Below, piece after piece: positions 1-9,684 of a stretch of DNA of 64,000 bases. Under the pieces are notes generated by a model, which saw nothing but the letters and a program-made list of their open reading frames with translations, did not search any database and was not told the origin of the DNA. Both the position numbers and the translations under genes were made by a program. The stretch is from Mesoflavibacter zeaxanthinifaciens DSM 18436. Lineage in GTDB: Bacteria; Bacteroidota; Bacteroidia; Flavobacteriales; Flavobacteriaceae. The stretch spans positions 153,324 to 217,323 of the forward strand of contig NZ_KE383820.1 of the NCBI RefSeq assembly GCF_000422365.1, in the 5' to 3' direction. Each line of letters opens with the position of its first letter. Positions within the stretch are counted from its first letter, which is position 1.

Positions 1-947
<947 letters not shown>

Positions 948-948
948 G

Positions 949-2877
949 ATGAAATTAACTAAAAACATAGTGCTGTTTTTTGTAATGCTAACATTATGTT
1001 TTTCATGTAAAAATGAAGAAGGCCAAGCATTAAGTACTAAAACCGAAACAGTAACAGAAATTAAAAATGAAGTAAACCGTGTAGAGCCGCCACATTGGTG
1101 GGTTGGTTTTAAAGAGACATCACTTCAGTTATTGGTTCATCATCCAAATATTTCAAAAGCAACACCAAGTATATCTTATGCAGGTGTTGCTATTAAAAAA
1201 GTTAATAAAGCAGATAGCCCAAATTATCTATTTATTGATTTAGAAATTTCAGAAATAGCAAAATCAGGACAGTTTAATATTCATTTTAAATTTGAAGATG
1301 GTACTAAATTAGTACAAACCTATCAACTAAAAGACAGAGACAAAGCAGTAGACCAATTTGTTGGTTTTGACAGTAGCGATGCTATTTATTTAATCACGCC
1401 AGACCGTTTTTCTAACGGAAACCTAAACAACGATAGTGTTGAAGGTTTGCAGGAACAAGGTGTAGATAGAAATCATGATTACAAACGTCATGGTGGTGAT
1501 ATAACTGGGATTACTAATCATTTAGATTACATTAGCGATATGGGCTTTACACAAGTTTGGTCTTGTCCACTGCTAACAAACGATATGGAAAATGGCTCAT
1601 ATCATGGATATGCAATTACAGATTATTATCAAGTAGATCCACGTTTTGGAACTATGGAAGAGTACATTAATCTATCCCAAAAAGCTAGAGAAAAAGGTAT
1701 GGGAATGATTATGGATCAAGTCGCAAATCATTGCGGAGTTTCTCATTGGTGGATGAAAGATTTACCGTTTAAAGATTGGGTCAATCAGCAATCTAAATTT
1801 AAAAACGGAGCGCCTTTAAATAATTCTAATCACAGACGTACCGTTAACCAAGATTTATACGCATCAAATCAAGATAAAAATGAAATGACCGAAGGTTGGT
1901 TTGTCCCAACAATGCCAGATTTAAACCAGCGTAATCCTTTTATGGCTAAATACATTACGCAAAATAGCATTTGGTGGATCGAAACTTTAAAGCTTAGCGG
2001 AATTAGACAAGATACCTATCCATATCCTGACAAAGATTTTATGTCTAGTTGGGCAAAACAAATAATGACAGAGTATCCTAACTTTAGTATTGTTGGAGAA
2101 GAGTGGAGTTATAATCCATTACTTATTGGGTATTGGCAAGCAGGACATAAAAATAAAGATGGCTACAATGGGCATTTAAAATCGACAATGGATTTTGCAA
2201 TGAACCAAAATATTGTAGACGCTTTAAATCAAGACGAAGCTTGGGATCGTGGTTTGATTAAAATCTACGAAGGATTAGCTAACGATTTTAGTTATACATC
2301 ACCAAAAGACATCATGATTTTTTTAGATAATCACGATAAAAGTAGAGTTTTTACTCAGTTTGATGGTGATATAACAAAAACTAAAACAGCATTAAGTTAC
2401 ATGTTAACCTTACCAAGAATACCTCAAATCTATTACGGAACAGAAATTTTAATGGACGATTTTGAAAAACCTGGTGATCATGGATTAATTCGTACAGATT
2501 TTCCTGGCGGTTGGCAAGATGATGCTGTAAATGCGTTTACAGGTAAAGGGTTAACAGAAGAGCAATTAGATATGCAACGCTATATAAAAACATTACTTAA
2601 TTATAGAAAAGAAAGTAATGCCATACATAATGGTAAAACCATACATTTTGCACCATTTAATGGGACTTACTTTTTATTTAGAATTGCAGAAGATGAAACC
2701 GTAGTTCATATTATTAATAAAAACGAAAATCCAATAACAATAGACTTAAACCGTTATAACGAAGTTGGTTTAAAAGGAAAGACGTTAACCAATATCGTTT
2801 CTGGTCAAACTATAATTTGGGAAGACACAATTCAACTTGATAAAAAAGGAAGCTTAATACTAACAACTAAAAAATGA
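949..2877 (+). CDS. SusA-like GH13 neopullulanase/cyclomaltodextrinase lipoprotein
   Basis: This 642-residue enzyme hydrolyses alpha-1,4-glucans or cyclodextrins. Residues 1-19 are a lipoprotein signal ending in LCFSC, with Cys20 as the lipid site. An N-terminal cyclomaltodextrinase-type beta domain follows (about 45-120, with PPHWWVGF), as in Bacteroides SusA. The GH13 barrel carries region I DQVANH, region II GIRQD (nucleophile Asp355), region III VGEEW (acid/base Glu384) and region IV LDNHD (transition-state stabiliser Asp463). A short C-terminal beta domain ends the protein. It begins one base after the GH97 stop and overlaps the next gene by 4 bases (ATGA), so the genes are cotranscribed. 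Neopullulanase and cyclomaltodextrinase activity cannot be told apart by reading. Confidence 0.93.
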   Translation: MKLTKNIVLFFVMLTLCFSCKNEEGQALSTKTETVTEIKNEVNRVEPPHWWVGFKETSLQLLVHHPNISKATPSISYAGVAIKKVNKADSPNYLFIDLEISEIAKSGQFNIHFKFEDGTKLVQTYQLKDRDKAVDQFVGFDSSDAIYLITPDRFSNGNLNNDSVEGLQEQGVDRNHDYKRHGGDITGITNHLDYISDMGFTQVWSCPLLTNDMENGSYHGYAITDYYQVDPRFGTMEEYINLSQKAREKGMGMIMDQVANHCGVSHWWMKDLPFKDWVNQQSKFKNGAPLNNSNHRRTVNQDLYASNQDKNEMTEGWFVPTMPDLNQRNPFMAKYITQNSIWWIETLKLSGIRQDTYPYPDKDFMSSWAKQIMTEYPNFSIVGEEWSYNPLLIGYWQAGHKNKDGYNGHLKSTMDFAMNQNIVDALNQDEAWDRGLIKIYEGLANDFSYTSPKDIMIFLDNHDKSRVFTQFDGDITKTKTALSYMLTLPRIPQIYYGTEILMDDFEKPGDHGLIRTDFPGGWQDDAVNAFTGKGLTEEQLDMQRYIKTLLNYRKESNAIHNGKTIHFAPFNGTYFLFRIAEDETVVHIINKNENPITIDLNRYNEVGLKGKTLTNIVSGQTIIWEDTIQLDKKGSLILTTKK

Positions 2878-4064
2878 AAAATATAGTTGTCATATATTTT
2901 TTAACGCTATTTGTATGTTTTTCTTGTAAAAAGGAAAACGAAAATCCTATTTTAGGAGAAGAGGTTGTGACGTTTAAAATCAACAAACTTCCAGAAAACC
3001 ATAATTTTGAAGAAGACATTTTTATTTCAGGAGATTTTGAAGGTTGGTCTGGCGGAAGAGACCTATTTAAATTGAATAAAAAAGATGAAGTTTACAGTAT
3101 TTCTGTTCCTAAATACAGAGAGCAAATCAACTTTAAATTTACTAAAGGAAATTGGGAATCTGTAGAATGTCAATTAGACGGAAACCCAATAGAAAATAGA
3201 ACTTATAGTTTTGATGGTAAAGACGAAACTGTAAACGTTGAAATCGTTAACTGGAAAACAGAAGAAATGACTGAAAGTCCTTCAACAGCATCAAAAAATG
3301 TATCAATTTTTGAAGACAATTTCTTAATGCCTCAATTAGATAGACAACGCACTATTAGAGTTTATTTACCGCCAAATTATCATAATTCAGAAGACAATTA
3401 TCCAGTACTTTATATGCATGATGGTCAAAATGTATTTGATAAAAAAACATCATACAGTGGAGAATGGCAAGTTGATGAAACTTTAGATAAATTATACGAA
3501 GAAAAAGGCTTTAGTTTAATCGTTGTAGCGATAGATAATGGAGGAGATAAGCGGTTAAATGAATATTCTCCTTGGGATCATCAAAAGTTTGGTAAAGGTC
3601 AAGGTATGGACTACGCAAAATTTATAGTCAATACACTTAAACCAAAAATAGATGAAACTTACAGAACAAAAACTGATAAAAACAATACAGCAATAATGGG
3701 ATCGTCTATGGGTGGATTAATTTCTCACTATACAGCTTTACAATATTCAGATGTTTTTGGTAAAGCAGGCGTGTTTTCACCGTCGTTTTGGTATTCAGAA
3801 GAAGTTTTTGATTTCAGTAAAGAGCATTCAAATATTAAAGATTTAAGACTATACTTTTTAGCTGGCGGAAAAGAAGGTGGTAATCCAACTTTTGAAGGTA
3901 TTAGCAAAACCGCAAAAGACATGAATACTATGATCGAACTCTTAAAATCAGGAGGATTTCCTGCTCAAAATATTAATTCTAAAATAGAACCAGAAGGTAA
4001 ACACAACGAAAAACTTTGGAAAAATAGCTTTGAAGAAGCTATAACTTGGTTATTCAAACTATAA
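2874..4064 (+). CDS. Lipoprotein esterase with N-terminal starch-binding-like domain
   Basis: The 396-residue protein has a lipoprotein signal (CFSC, Cys18). A beta-sandwich follows at about residues 30-120 (FISGDFEGWSGG, then FKFTKGNWESVE) resembling the CBM20/CBM48/AMPK-beta glycogen-binding fold. Residues about 140-390 form an alpha/beta hydrolase of the Fes/esterase-D type, with the opening RTIRVYLPPNYH, the oxyanion region YMHDGQN and the nucleophile elbow GSSMG (Ser278). The likely acid and His lie in the last 70 residues (EGKHNEKLW). It overlaps the upstream GH13 by 4 bases and sits between two amylases, so it probably acts on an alpha-glucan or an acylated glucan. The real substrate cannot be read from sequence; related proteins are often annotated only as putative esterase. 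Confidence 0.85.
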   Translation: MKNIVVIYFLTLFVCFSCKKENENPILGEEVVTFKINKLPENHNFEEDIFISGDFEGWSGGRDLFKLNKKDEVYSISVPKYREQINFKFTKGNWESVECQLDGNPIENRTYSFDGKDETVNVEIVNWKTEEMTESPSTASKNVSIFEDNFLMPQLDRQRTIRVYLPPNYHNSEDNYPVLYMHDGQNVFDKKTSYSGEWQVDETLDKLYEEKGFSLIVVAIDNGGDKRLNEYSPWDHQKFGKGQGMDYAKFIVNTLKPKIDETYRTKTDKNNTAIMGSSMGGLISHYTALQYSDVFGKAGVFSPSFWYSEEVFDFSKEHSNIKDLRLYFLAGGKEGGNPTFEGISKTAKDMNTMIELLKSGGFPAQNINSKIEPEGKHNEKLWKNSFEEAITWLFKL

Positions 4065-4083
4065 AAACAAACAAATAATACAT

Positions 4084-5508
4084 ATGAAAAAAATATTCCT
4101 ATTAGTTGTATTAACAATGTTTTTTGCTTGTAAAGAAGAGCAAAAACAATCTATAGCAACAACGAATCAAGAAGACACATTTAAACCTATTACAGAAGAA
4201 GATATAGAAAGCGGAATTATTTACGAAGTCAATATACGTCAATACTCACCAGAAGGCACATTTAATGCGTTTACTAAAGATATGCCTGTTTTAAAAGATT
4301 TAGGTATAAAAGTGATTTGGGTAATGCCAATAAATCCAATCTCTAAAGTTAAAAGAAAGGCTACAGATGGTCAATTTACTAGCGATATTGAAGATGAAAA
4401 AGAACGCGAAAAATATTTAGGTAGTTACTATTCTGTATCAGATTATAAAGCCATAAATCCAGAGTTTGGTAATCTAGAAGATTTTAAAAATTTAGTAGAT
4501 ACTGCACATGATAATGGAATTTATGTAATTGTAGATTGGGTACCAAATCATACAGGTTGGGATCATCCATGGATTACTGCTCATCCAGATTGGTACACTC
4601 AAAACGATAAAGGAGAAATTATAGATCCAATCAATCCTGAAACAGGTGAATCTTGGGGATGGACTGATGTTGCCGATTTAAATTATGATAATACGGAGAT
4701 GCGTAAAGAAATGATTAACGATCTAAAATATTGGTTAACCGAAGCTAATATTGATGGTTACCGTATGGATGTTGCGCACAAAGTGCCACAAGATTTCTTT
4801 GAAGAAGTGACTAAAGAGTTAAAGCAAATAAAACCTGTTTTTATGCTTGCAGAAGCAGAACAACCAGCATTGTTAGAAAAGGCATTTGACATGCAGTATG
4901 CTTGGGAAGGACATCATTTATTAAATGAACTAGCTAAAGGAGAAAAAAATGCTGACGATTTTCAAGCGTATATTAAAAAGCAAGATACAGTGTTGCAAGA
5001 CGATGATATCAACATGAACTTTGTAACAAATCACGACGAAAACTCTTGGGCAGGTACTTTAAGAGAACGAATGCCAAATAATAAAGAGCTATTTACAGCT
5101 TTAACTTATACCATGCCTGGTATGCCTTTAATTTATTCTGGGCAAGAGTATGATTTAGATCACAGATTATTGTTTTTTGAAAAAGATAGCATCCCTAAAA
5201 CTAAAGGGGATTACTTTACGTTATTACAACGTTTAGGCGAATTAAAAAATACAAATTCAGCCTTAAACGGAGGTAAAGACGCAGCTGCTTACAATGCAAT
5301 AGACGCAGGACCAAGTGTGATTGCATTTAGCAGAACAAAAGGTGATGATGAGGTTGTTTTTATTGCAAACATTTCAGATGAAAGTATTAAAACTAGCATA
5401 CCTCAAAAAGGAAGTTATTTAGATTACATTGCTAATCAAACAATCCAATTAAAAGGCGATGCAATTGAGTTAGCTCCAAACACATACAAAATTTATGTAA
5501 AGCAATAG
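4084..5508 (+). CDS. GH13 alpha-amylase lipoprotein
   Basis: A 474-residue GH13 enzyme with a lipoprotein signal (MFFAC, Cys16). All four regions are present: DWVPNH, GYRMD (nucleophile Asp229), LAEAE (acid/base Glu257, in place of the more usual GE) and VTNHDEN (Asp318). It lacks the N-terminal beta domain of the SusA-like gene upstream, and the C-terminal beta domain is short. It is the last gene of the cluster, 19 bases after the esterase, and is followed by a strong terminator at 5533. Having two GH13 types beside a GH97 suggests endo-acting and exo-acting steps on starch. Exact product specificity is not decidable here. Confidence 0.92.
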   Translation: MKKIFLLVVLTMFFACKEEQKQSIATTNQEDTFKPITEEDIESGIIYEVNIRQYSPEGTFNAFTKDMPVLKDLGIKVIWVMPINPISKVKRKATDGQFTSDIEDEKEREKYLGSYYSVSDYKAINPEFGNLEDFKNLVDTAHDNGIYVIVDWVPNHTGWDHPWITAHPDWYTQNDKGEIIDPINPETGESWGWTDVADLNYDNTEMRKEMINDLKYWLTEANIDGYRMDVAHKVPQDFFEEVTKELKQIKPVFMLAEAEQPALLEKAFDMQYAWEGHHLLNELAKGEKNADDFQAYIKKQDTVLQDDDINMNFVTNHDENSWAGTLRERMPNNKELFTALTYTMPGMPLIYSGQEYDLDHRLLFFEKDSIPKTKGDYFTLLQRLGELKNTNSALNGGKDAAAYNAIDAGPSVIAFSRTKGDDEVVFIANISDESIKTSIPQKGSYLDYIANQTIQLKGDAIELAPNTYKIYVKQ

Positions 5509-5532
5509 TTTTACACTATTTATTTGAATTTT

Positions 5533-5560
5533 AAAAAGCGCCTTTTTAGGCGCTTTTTTT
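5533..5560. terminator. Bidirectional rho-independent terminator
   Basis: The stem AAAAAGCGCC (5533-5542) pairs perfectly with GGCGCTTTTT (5549-5558), with one extra T-A pair closing a four-base loop, and is followed by more T. The run of A on the left makes it work for the minus strand too. It separates the amylase cluster from the convergent HMA-like gene, whose stop codon overlaps the T tract. Confidence 0.9.
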
Positions 5561-5819
5561 ATAAAGGAAAGATAGATTTAGGAATGGCATGAAAACCAGT
5601 TTTATTAATCTCGTTTTCTATCGTAATAACCTCTACTAATTTAGAGGTTTGTACCGTAAATTGTTTTGGGTAGGTATCTGCATCTATAATCACTTTTTCT
5701 ACACCGTCAACTCTTAAAGCAGCGTTTTTAATTAACTCTAAATCTTCAAGTTGTTTTGCATTGGTTTCAAATACTTTCCCATGGTTACCAGGGATAACGT
5801 TTTCTGATATTAAACTCAT
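5559..5819 (-). CDS. HMA-like small protein lacking the CxxC metal site
   Basis: An 86-residue soluble protein. The order of predicted strands and helices (ELIKNAALRVDGVEKVIID, then FTVQTS, then IENEINKTGFHAI) matches the ferredoxin-like heavy-metal-associated fold, including the typical VDGVEKV and NKTGFHA segments. The CxxC metal-binding pair is absent; there is no cysteine in the protein. It may bind something other than soft metals or serve as an interaction module. It is the first gene on its strand after the terminator, with 110 bases of leader containing the palindrome GTTAGCTAAC at 5842. Function unknown. Confidence 0.75.
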   Translation of the reverse strand: MSLISENVIPGNHGKVFETNAKQLEDLELIKNAALRVDGVEKVIIDADTYPKQFTVQTSKLVEVITIENEINKTGFHAIPKSIFPL

Positions 5820-5930
5820 GATAATTGTTTTAGATTGGCTAGTTAGCTAACCATTTATTAAGTATCATAAAGTTACAAAATGTTAAAATACACTATTCCT
5901 AATTATTTTAACATTTGCGTTAAAATGCTG

Positions 5931-7292
5931 TTATATTTTAATGTTTTTTATAGTTTTTAGGTTGAAAATTTCACCAATAATAAATAGAAATACGATAGAA
6001 TATTCAATACCAATTAACCACAAGTTTTCGGTATTATCTTTATTTGCATATGCTAGGTAACTTAACACGATAACTAAGCTCCAGACTATTACATATTTGT
6101 AGTTAGAAAACACCGAAAGAAGTACCAATGTAGCTAAATACCATGGATGAACGGTAGTGCTTAATAAAAAGTAAACTGTCAAGCCTAAAAGCATGTTAAC
6201 TATTAATTGTTGCATATTATTTACTTTTCTAAACAAAGCTAAAGACCAAACAATTATAAAAATTAAAAGTGCTAAGCATTTACCAATAATAGCAATTTGA
6301 TTATATCCAGATATACTGTATCCAATAGCTCTTGCTATATAATAGATACTAGCATTAAATTCAAAATTATTAAACCAAAGCGCTGTTGTTTTAGAATAAT
6401 TTGTAATAAAATCAGAGCTTAAAAAGGGTAAAAATAATAGTGATACTGTAATACCAATAACTAAATAAAAACCAATTAAGTATTTTAAGTTGTGGTGTTT
6501 TAAAAACCATTTTATAAAAAATGGTAATAATAAAATAGGTATTAATTTTGTTGAAATTGCAAATGCAAAACATATAGCAGACCAAAACCATTTGTCTTTA
6601 TGAAGAAGGTAAAGACTAAATATGATAAAAAATATCATTATGCTTTCAAAATGCAAATTACCAGTTAATTCAATAATAATTAAAGGGTTTAACGCATATA
6701 GAAAAATAGAATTTTCTGGAAGTTGAAAAGCTTTTAATAATTTTCTACCATAAAATATCACTCCAATATCAGCAAGGATAATACATACGCGCATTCCAAT
6801 TATAGAACTTAGTATACTGCTTCCCGGAAACCAATTACCAAGTACAAAAAACAACTGATTAATAGGCGGATAATTACTGTTGTTACCTTGACTAAGCCAG
6901 CCCATACCATCGTAAAGTTGTTGCTGATTTGGAATGTTAGACACTAAGTTTTGATTAATAATTTCGGTAGCAGAATATAGGTATGGATTGATACCTAATT
7001 GATTAAGGTATCCGTCCCAAATAAAGCGATAAAAATCTTGTGATAGATTAGGAGTTGCTAATAAAAACACAAGCCGACATAAAATGGCTGCTACAAGTAA
7101 AAACTTAAAGTTACCACTAGTTATTTGTATTAATTTATAACTTACTATAAATAAAGCTACGTAAAGTGTTATAAGCTTAATATAGTCTGTCCGTGCTAAA
7201 TTATAGGCAAAACTAAAATAGAATAATAAACAAGCAAACGTAAGAAGTATTGAAATCTTATTTAGTTTGAAAAATGTCGTGTTGATTTGCAT
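5931..7292 (-). CDS. Polytopic GT87-like mannosyltransferase
   Basis: A 453-residue integral membrane protein with roughly 11-12 hydrophobic segments. An early loop carries NLSQDFYRFIWDGYL, the acidic motif expected of GT-C transferases that use polyprenyl-phosphate sugars, followed by a YPPINQLFF segment. It resembles the DUF2029/GT87 family and bacterial mannosyltransferases. It is the most downstream of three glycosyltransferase genes on this strand but is separated from the others by a 170-base gap holding a repeat. A DPM1-like gene in the same cluster could supply the lipid-linked mannose donor. Donor and acceptor are inferred, not seen. Confidence 0.78.
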   Translation of the reverse strand: MQINTTFFKLNKISILLTFACLLFYFSFAYNLARTDYIKLITLYVALFIVSYKLIQITSGNFKFLLVAAILCRLVFLLATPNLSQDFYRFIWDGYLNQLGINPYLYSATEIINQNLVSNIPNQQQLYDGMGWLSQGNNSNYPPINQLFFVLGNWFPGSSILSSIIGMRVCIILADIGVIFYGRKLLKAFQLPENSIFLYALNPLIIIELTGNLHFESIMIFFIIFSLYLLHKDKWFWSAICFAFAISTKLIPILLLPFFIKWFLKHHNLKYLIGFYLVIGITVSLLFLPFLSSDFITNYSKTTALWFNNFEFNASIYYIARAIGYSISGYNQIAIIGKCLALLIFIIVWSLALFRKVNNMQQLIVNMLLGLTVYFLLSTTVHPWYLATLVLLSVFSNYKYVIVWSLVIVLSYLAYANKDNTENLWLIGIEYSIVFLFIIGEIFNLKTIKNIKI

Positions 7293-7365
7293 TACTCAAA
7301 TATAGCTAATAAAGCTGTAAAGTAAGCTTTATAGTAGGTTTAGAACTTGTTGTTGGCAAGTACAT

Positions 7366-7454
7366 GCGTTAGCGATAGTAATGATTAGCTTTTGGCGAGG
7401 CTTGCATCGAGCCAAAACTAGTAATGGATAGCGCGACCACTTGTGGTAACGCCC
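7366..7454. repeat. Structured intergenic repeat element
   Basis: The element is bounded by GCGTTA (7366-7371) and its perfect inverse TAACGC (7447-7452). Inside is a hairpin with TTTTGGC (7390-7396) pairing to GCCAAAA (7411-7417), and a small ACCAC/GTGGT palindrome at 7436-7447. It is more GC-rich than its surroundings, has no reading frame of its own, and fills most of the 170 bases between two glycosyltransferase genes. From memory, sequences that read on the minus strand GGGCGTTACC...GTGGTCGCGCTATCC recur between genes in many flavobacterial genomes; only one copy is in this window, so copy number is not shown here. Flanking sequence from 7314 may belong to it as well. Confidence 0.6.
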
Positions 7455-7462
7455 AAAAAAAA

Positions 7463-8953
7463 CTAAGCTTTTGAAGTTAAAGACTTAAAGAATACAAATC
7501 CAAAACCAATTGTAAGCATTAAGTGGAAAGGGAATAATCCAAAATCACCACCTTGATCACCAACTATGAATGCACTGTACATTCCGAAAGCAAAATAAAG
7601 CATTAAAAGACCTTCAAAAACAACGTTAATACTTATGTTTTTACGTAAGTATTTATTGCCTTTCCAGCTATCTTTAAGTGAACTAATGTTGAATTTTGGC
7701 GTACGTACAAACTCGCTTCGTTTACCAATATGTCCTTCTAAAACTGCAATAGAATTATGTAAAGAAAAGCCCATTGCGATAGAGAAAAACGTAAAAAACA
7801 TACCAATATATTTGATAAAATCTTTAAACGTATTGCCATGACTACGTTTGTACATTATCCAATAACAAACAAAGAAGATAATAGTACTCATTACAAAAAA
7901 GCTCATAATGTAAAAGTATGGTCTTAAATGTGCATATTCGTTTTTAATGTAAAGCATTGGTATACTTAAAATACCAACAATTAATACGTTTAAAAACATG
8001 GTACTGTTTAACAAGTGTAAAATACCGTGTAATTTGGTTTTAGCAGAAATGTTCTTGCTAGTTAAAACGCGCCAAAGCATTTTTCTAAAGTTTTCTGCGC
8101 CACCTTTATTCCATCTAAATTGTTGTGATCTTGCTGCACTGATAACTACAGGTAATTCGGCTGGTGTTTCGACATCTTCTAGATATTTAAATTCCCAGTT
8201 TTTAAGCTGCGCACGGTAACTTAAATCTAAATCTTCGGTAAGTGTATCGCCTTCCCAATTTCCTGCATCAATAATACAATCTTTACGCCATACGCCAGCA
8301 GTACCGTTAAAGTTGATAAAATGACCTTTGCTATTACGTCCAACTTGCTCTAATGTAAAATGTGCATCTAAAGCAAATGCTTGTATTTTTGTTAATGTTG
8401 AATAATCGCGGTTGATATGTGCCCAACGTGTTTGTACAACACCAATTTTATCATTTTTAAAATATGGGATTGTTTTTTGTAACCAGTCGTGTTCTGGTAA
8501 GAAATCGGCATCAAAAATGGCAATAAATTCTCCTTTTGCAATTTCTAATCCTTCTTTTAATGCACCAGCTTTAAACCCTTGTCTGTTGGTTCTGGTAATA
8601 TGTTTGATGTCTAATCCTGTTGCTGCAAGCTTTTCTACGTGTGCTTTTGTTGTAATTACGGTTTCGTCAGTAGAATCATCTAAAACTTGAATTTCTAATT
8701 TATCCTTTGGATAATCTATTAAAGCAATGTTGTCTAATAATCTGTCCATAACATACAACTCGTTAAATACAGGAAGTTGTATGGTTACATAAGGTACTTC
8801 TTCTGGATTATTTAAATTGAATTTTGGACACTTATCCTTTTTACGTTGAGCCGCTAAATAATTAAACATTAAGTTTAATTGCGCTAACGCGTACATGAAT
8901 ATTAAAATTAGCGAAATGCTGTAAATGACTATTAATGTGGTTTCTAAAATCAC
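7463..8953 (-). CDS. CslA/CslC-like processive GT2 glycosyltransferase
   Basis: A 496-residue membrane GT2. One N-terminal membrane segment is followed by a cytosolic GT-A domain with QLPVFNE, LDDSTDET, the DADF metal site, the catalytic-base region TEDLD and QQFRW (the QxxRW motif of processive synthases), then at least four membrane helices (about 310-490). The overall match is to plant CslA/CslC and bacterial glucomannan or beta-glucan synthase-like enzymes. Translation starts at GTG (8951-8953), whose G is also the last base of the TAG stop of the upstream gene, so the two are translationally coupled. The sugar polymerised is unknown; a nearby GH113-like gene hints at mannan. Confidence 0.85.
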   Translation of the reverse strand: MILETTLIVIYSISLILIFMYALAQLNLMFNYLAAQRKKDKCPKFNLNNPEEVPYVTIQLPVFNELYVMDRLLDNIALIDYPKDKLEIQVLDDSTDETVITTKAHVEKLAATGLDIKHITRTNRQGFKAGALKEGLEIAKGEFIAIFDADFLPEHDWLQKTIPYFKNDKIGVVQTRWAHINRDYSTLTKIQAFALDAHFTLEQVGRNSKGHFINFNGTAGVWRKDCIIDAGNWEGDTLTEDLDLSYRAQLKNWEFKYLEDVETPAELPVVISAARSQQFRWNKGGAENFRKMLWRVLTSKNISAKTKLHGILHLLNSTMFLNVLIVGILSIPMLYIKNEYAHLRPYFYIMSFFVMSTIIFFVCYWIMYKRSHGNTFKDFIKYIGMFFTFFSIAMGFSLHNSIAVLEGHIGKRSEFVRTPKFNISSLKDSWKGNKYLRKNISINVVFEGLLMLYFAFGMYSAFIVGDQGGDFGLFPFHLMLTIGFGFVFFKSLTSKA

Positions 8954-9642
8954 TATTTAAAACTATATTTGAAAATCCAGGACAAAATTTTTATGCCTGC
9001 AAATATACTACCTTTTATGGTTCCTGAAACTTTTGAGACACCAATTCTATTTCTGTAGTTTACAGGTACTTCTGTATAACTAAGTTTTTGCTTTAATGCT
9101 TTTAACTGCATTTCTACTGTCCAACCGTACGTTTTGTCAACCATATTAAGGGCTAACAGCTTTTCGTACTTAATAGCTCTAAAGGGACCAAGGTCTGTAA
9201 ATTTAGCCTTAAAAAAAAGTGACATTAATTTGGTTGCTAGCCAATTTCCGAAGATTTGTTGAGGTGTCATAGCACCATCTTCTCTTAATTCTTTAACACG
9301 ACTACCAATAACTAAGTCAATATTATCTTCAATAATAGGAGCAATTATTTTAGTAAGCTCTTCTGGATAATCACTATAATCACCATCTAAAAATACAATA
9401 ATATCAGGTTTAGACTGTTGCTTAGAGATGTAATCCATACCTTTTAAACACGCATAACCATAACCTTTTCTGTTTTCTGTTAATACGGTTGCACCTGCAT
9501 GTTTTGCATTAACTTCTGTAAGATCTGTAGAATTGTTGCTAACTACAATAACTTCTTCTACTAAAGAAGGAATGTCTTGTATAACATTTGCAATTGAGTC
9601 TTGCTCGTTAAAAGCAGGAATAATGACTTTTATTTTGGGCAT
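8953..9642 (-). CDS. DPM1-like GT2 (polyprenyl-phosphate glycosyltransferase)
   Basis: A 229-residue cytosolic GT2 with KVIIPAFNEQDSI at the N-terminus, the FLDGDYSDYPEE metal-binding segment and GSRVKELREDG, close to dolichyl-phosphate mannose synthase-like proteins. These enzymes load a sugar, often mannose or glucose, onto polyprenyl phosphate. No C-terminal membrane domain is present beyond a weakly hydrophobic tail. It overlaps the CslA-like gene by one base and lies 42 bases downstream of the polyferredoxin gene. The choice of mannose is inferred from context. Confidence 0.82.
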   Translation of the reverse strand: MPKIKVIIPAFNEQDSIANVIQDIPSLVEEVIVVSNNSTDLTEVNAKHAGATVLTENRKGYGYACLKGMDYISKQQSKPDIIVFLDGDYSDYPEELTKIIAPIIEDNIDLVIGSRVKELREDGAMTPQQIFGNWLATKLMSLFFKAKFTDLGPFRAIKYEKLLALNMVDKTYGWTVEMQLKALKQKLSYTEVPVNYRNRIGVSKVSGTIKGSIFAGIKILSWIFKYSFK

Positions 9643-9684
9643 TTAGGCATTTAATCTTAGCGCAAAAATACAATTGTTTTTGGA

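Noticed and set aside
5842-5851. Palindrome GTTAGCTAAC upstream of the HMA-like gene as an operator
   Set aside because: Ten A/T-rich palindromic bases are expected by chance at this scale, and no regulator is nearby.
8412-8690. 92-residue frame opposite the CslA-like gene
   Set aside because: Contained in a gene with clear GT2 motifs; the translation looks random.
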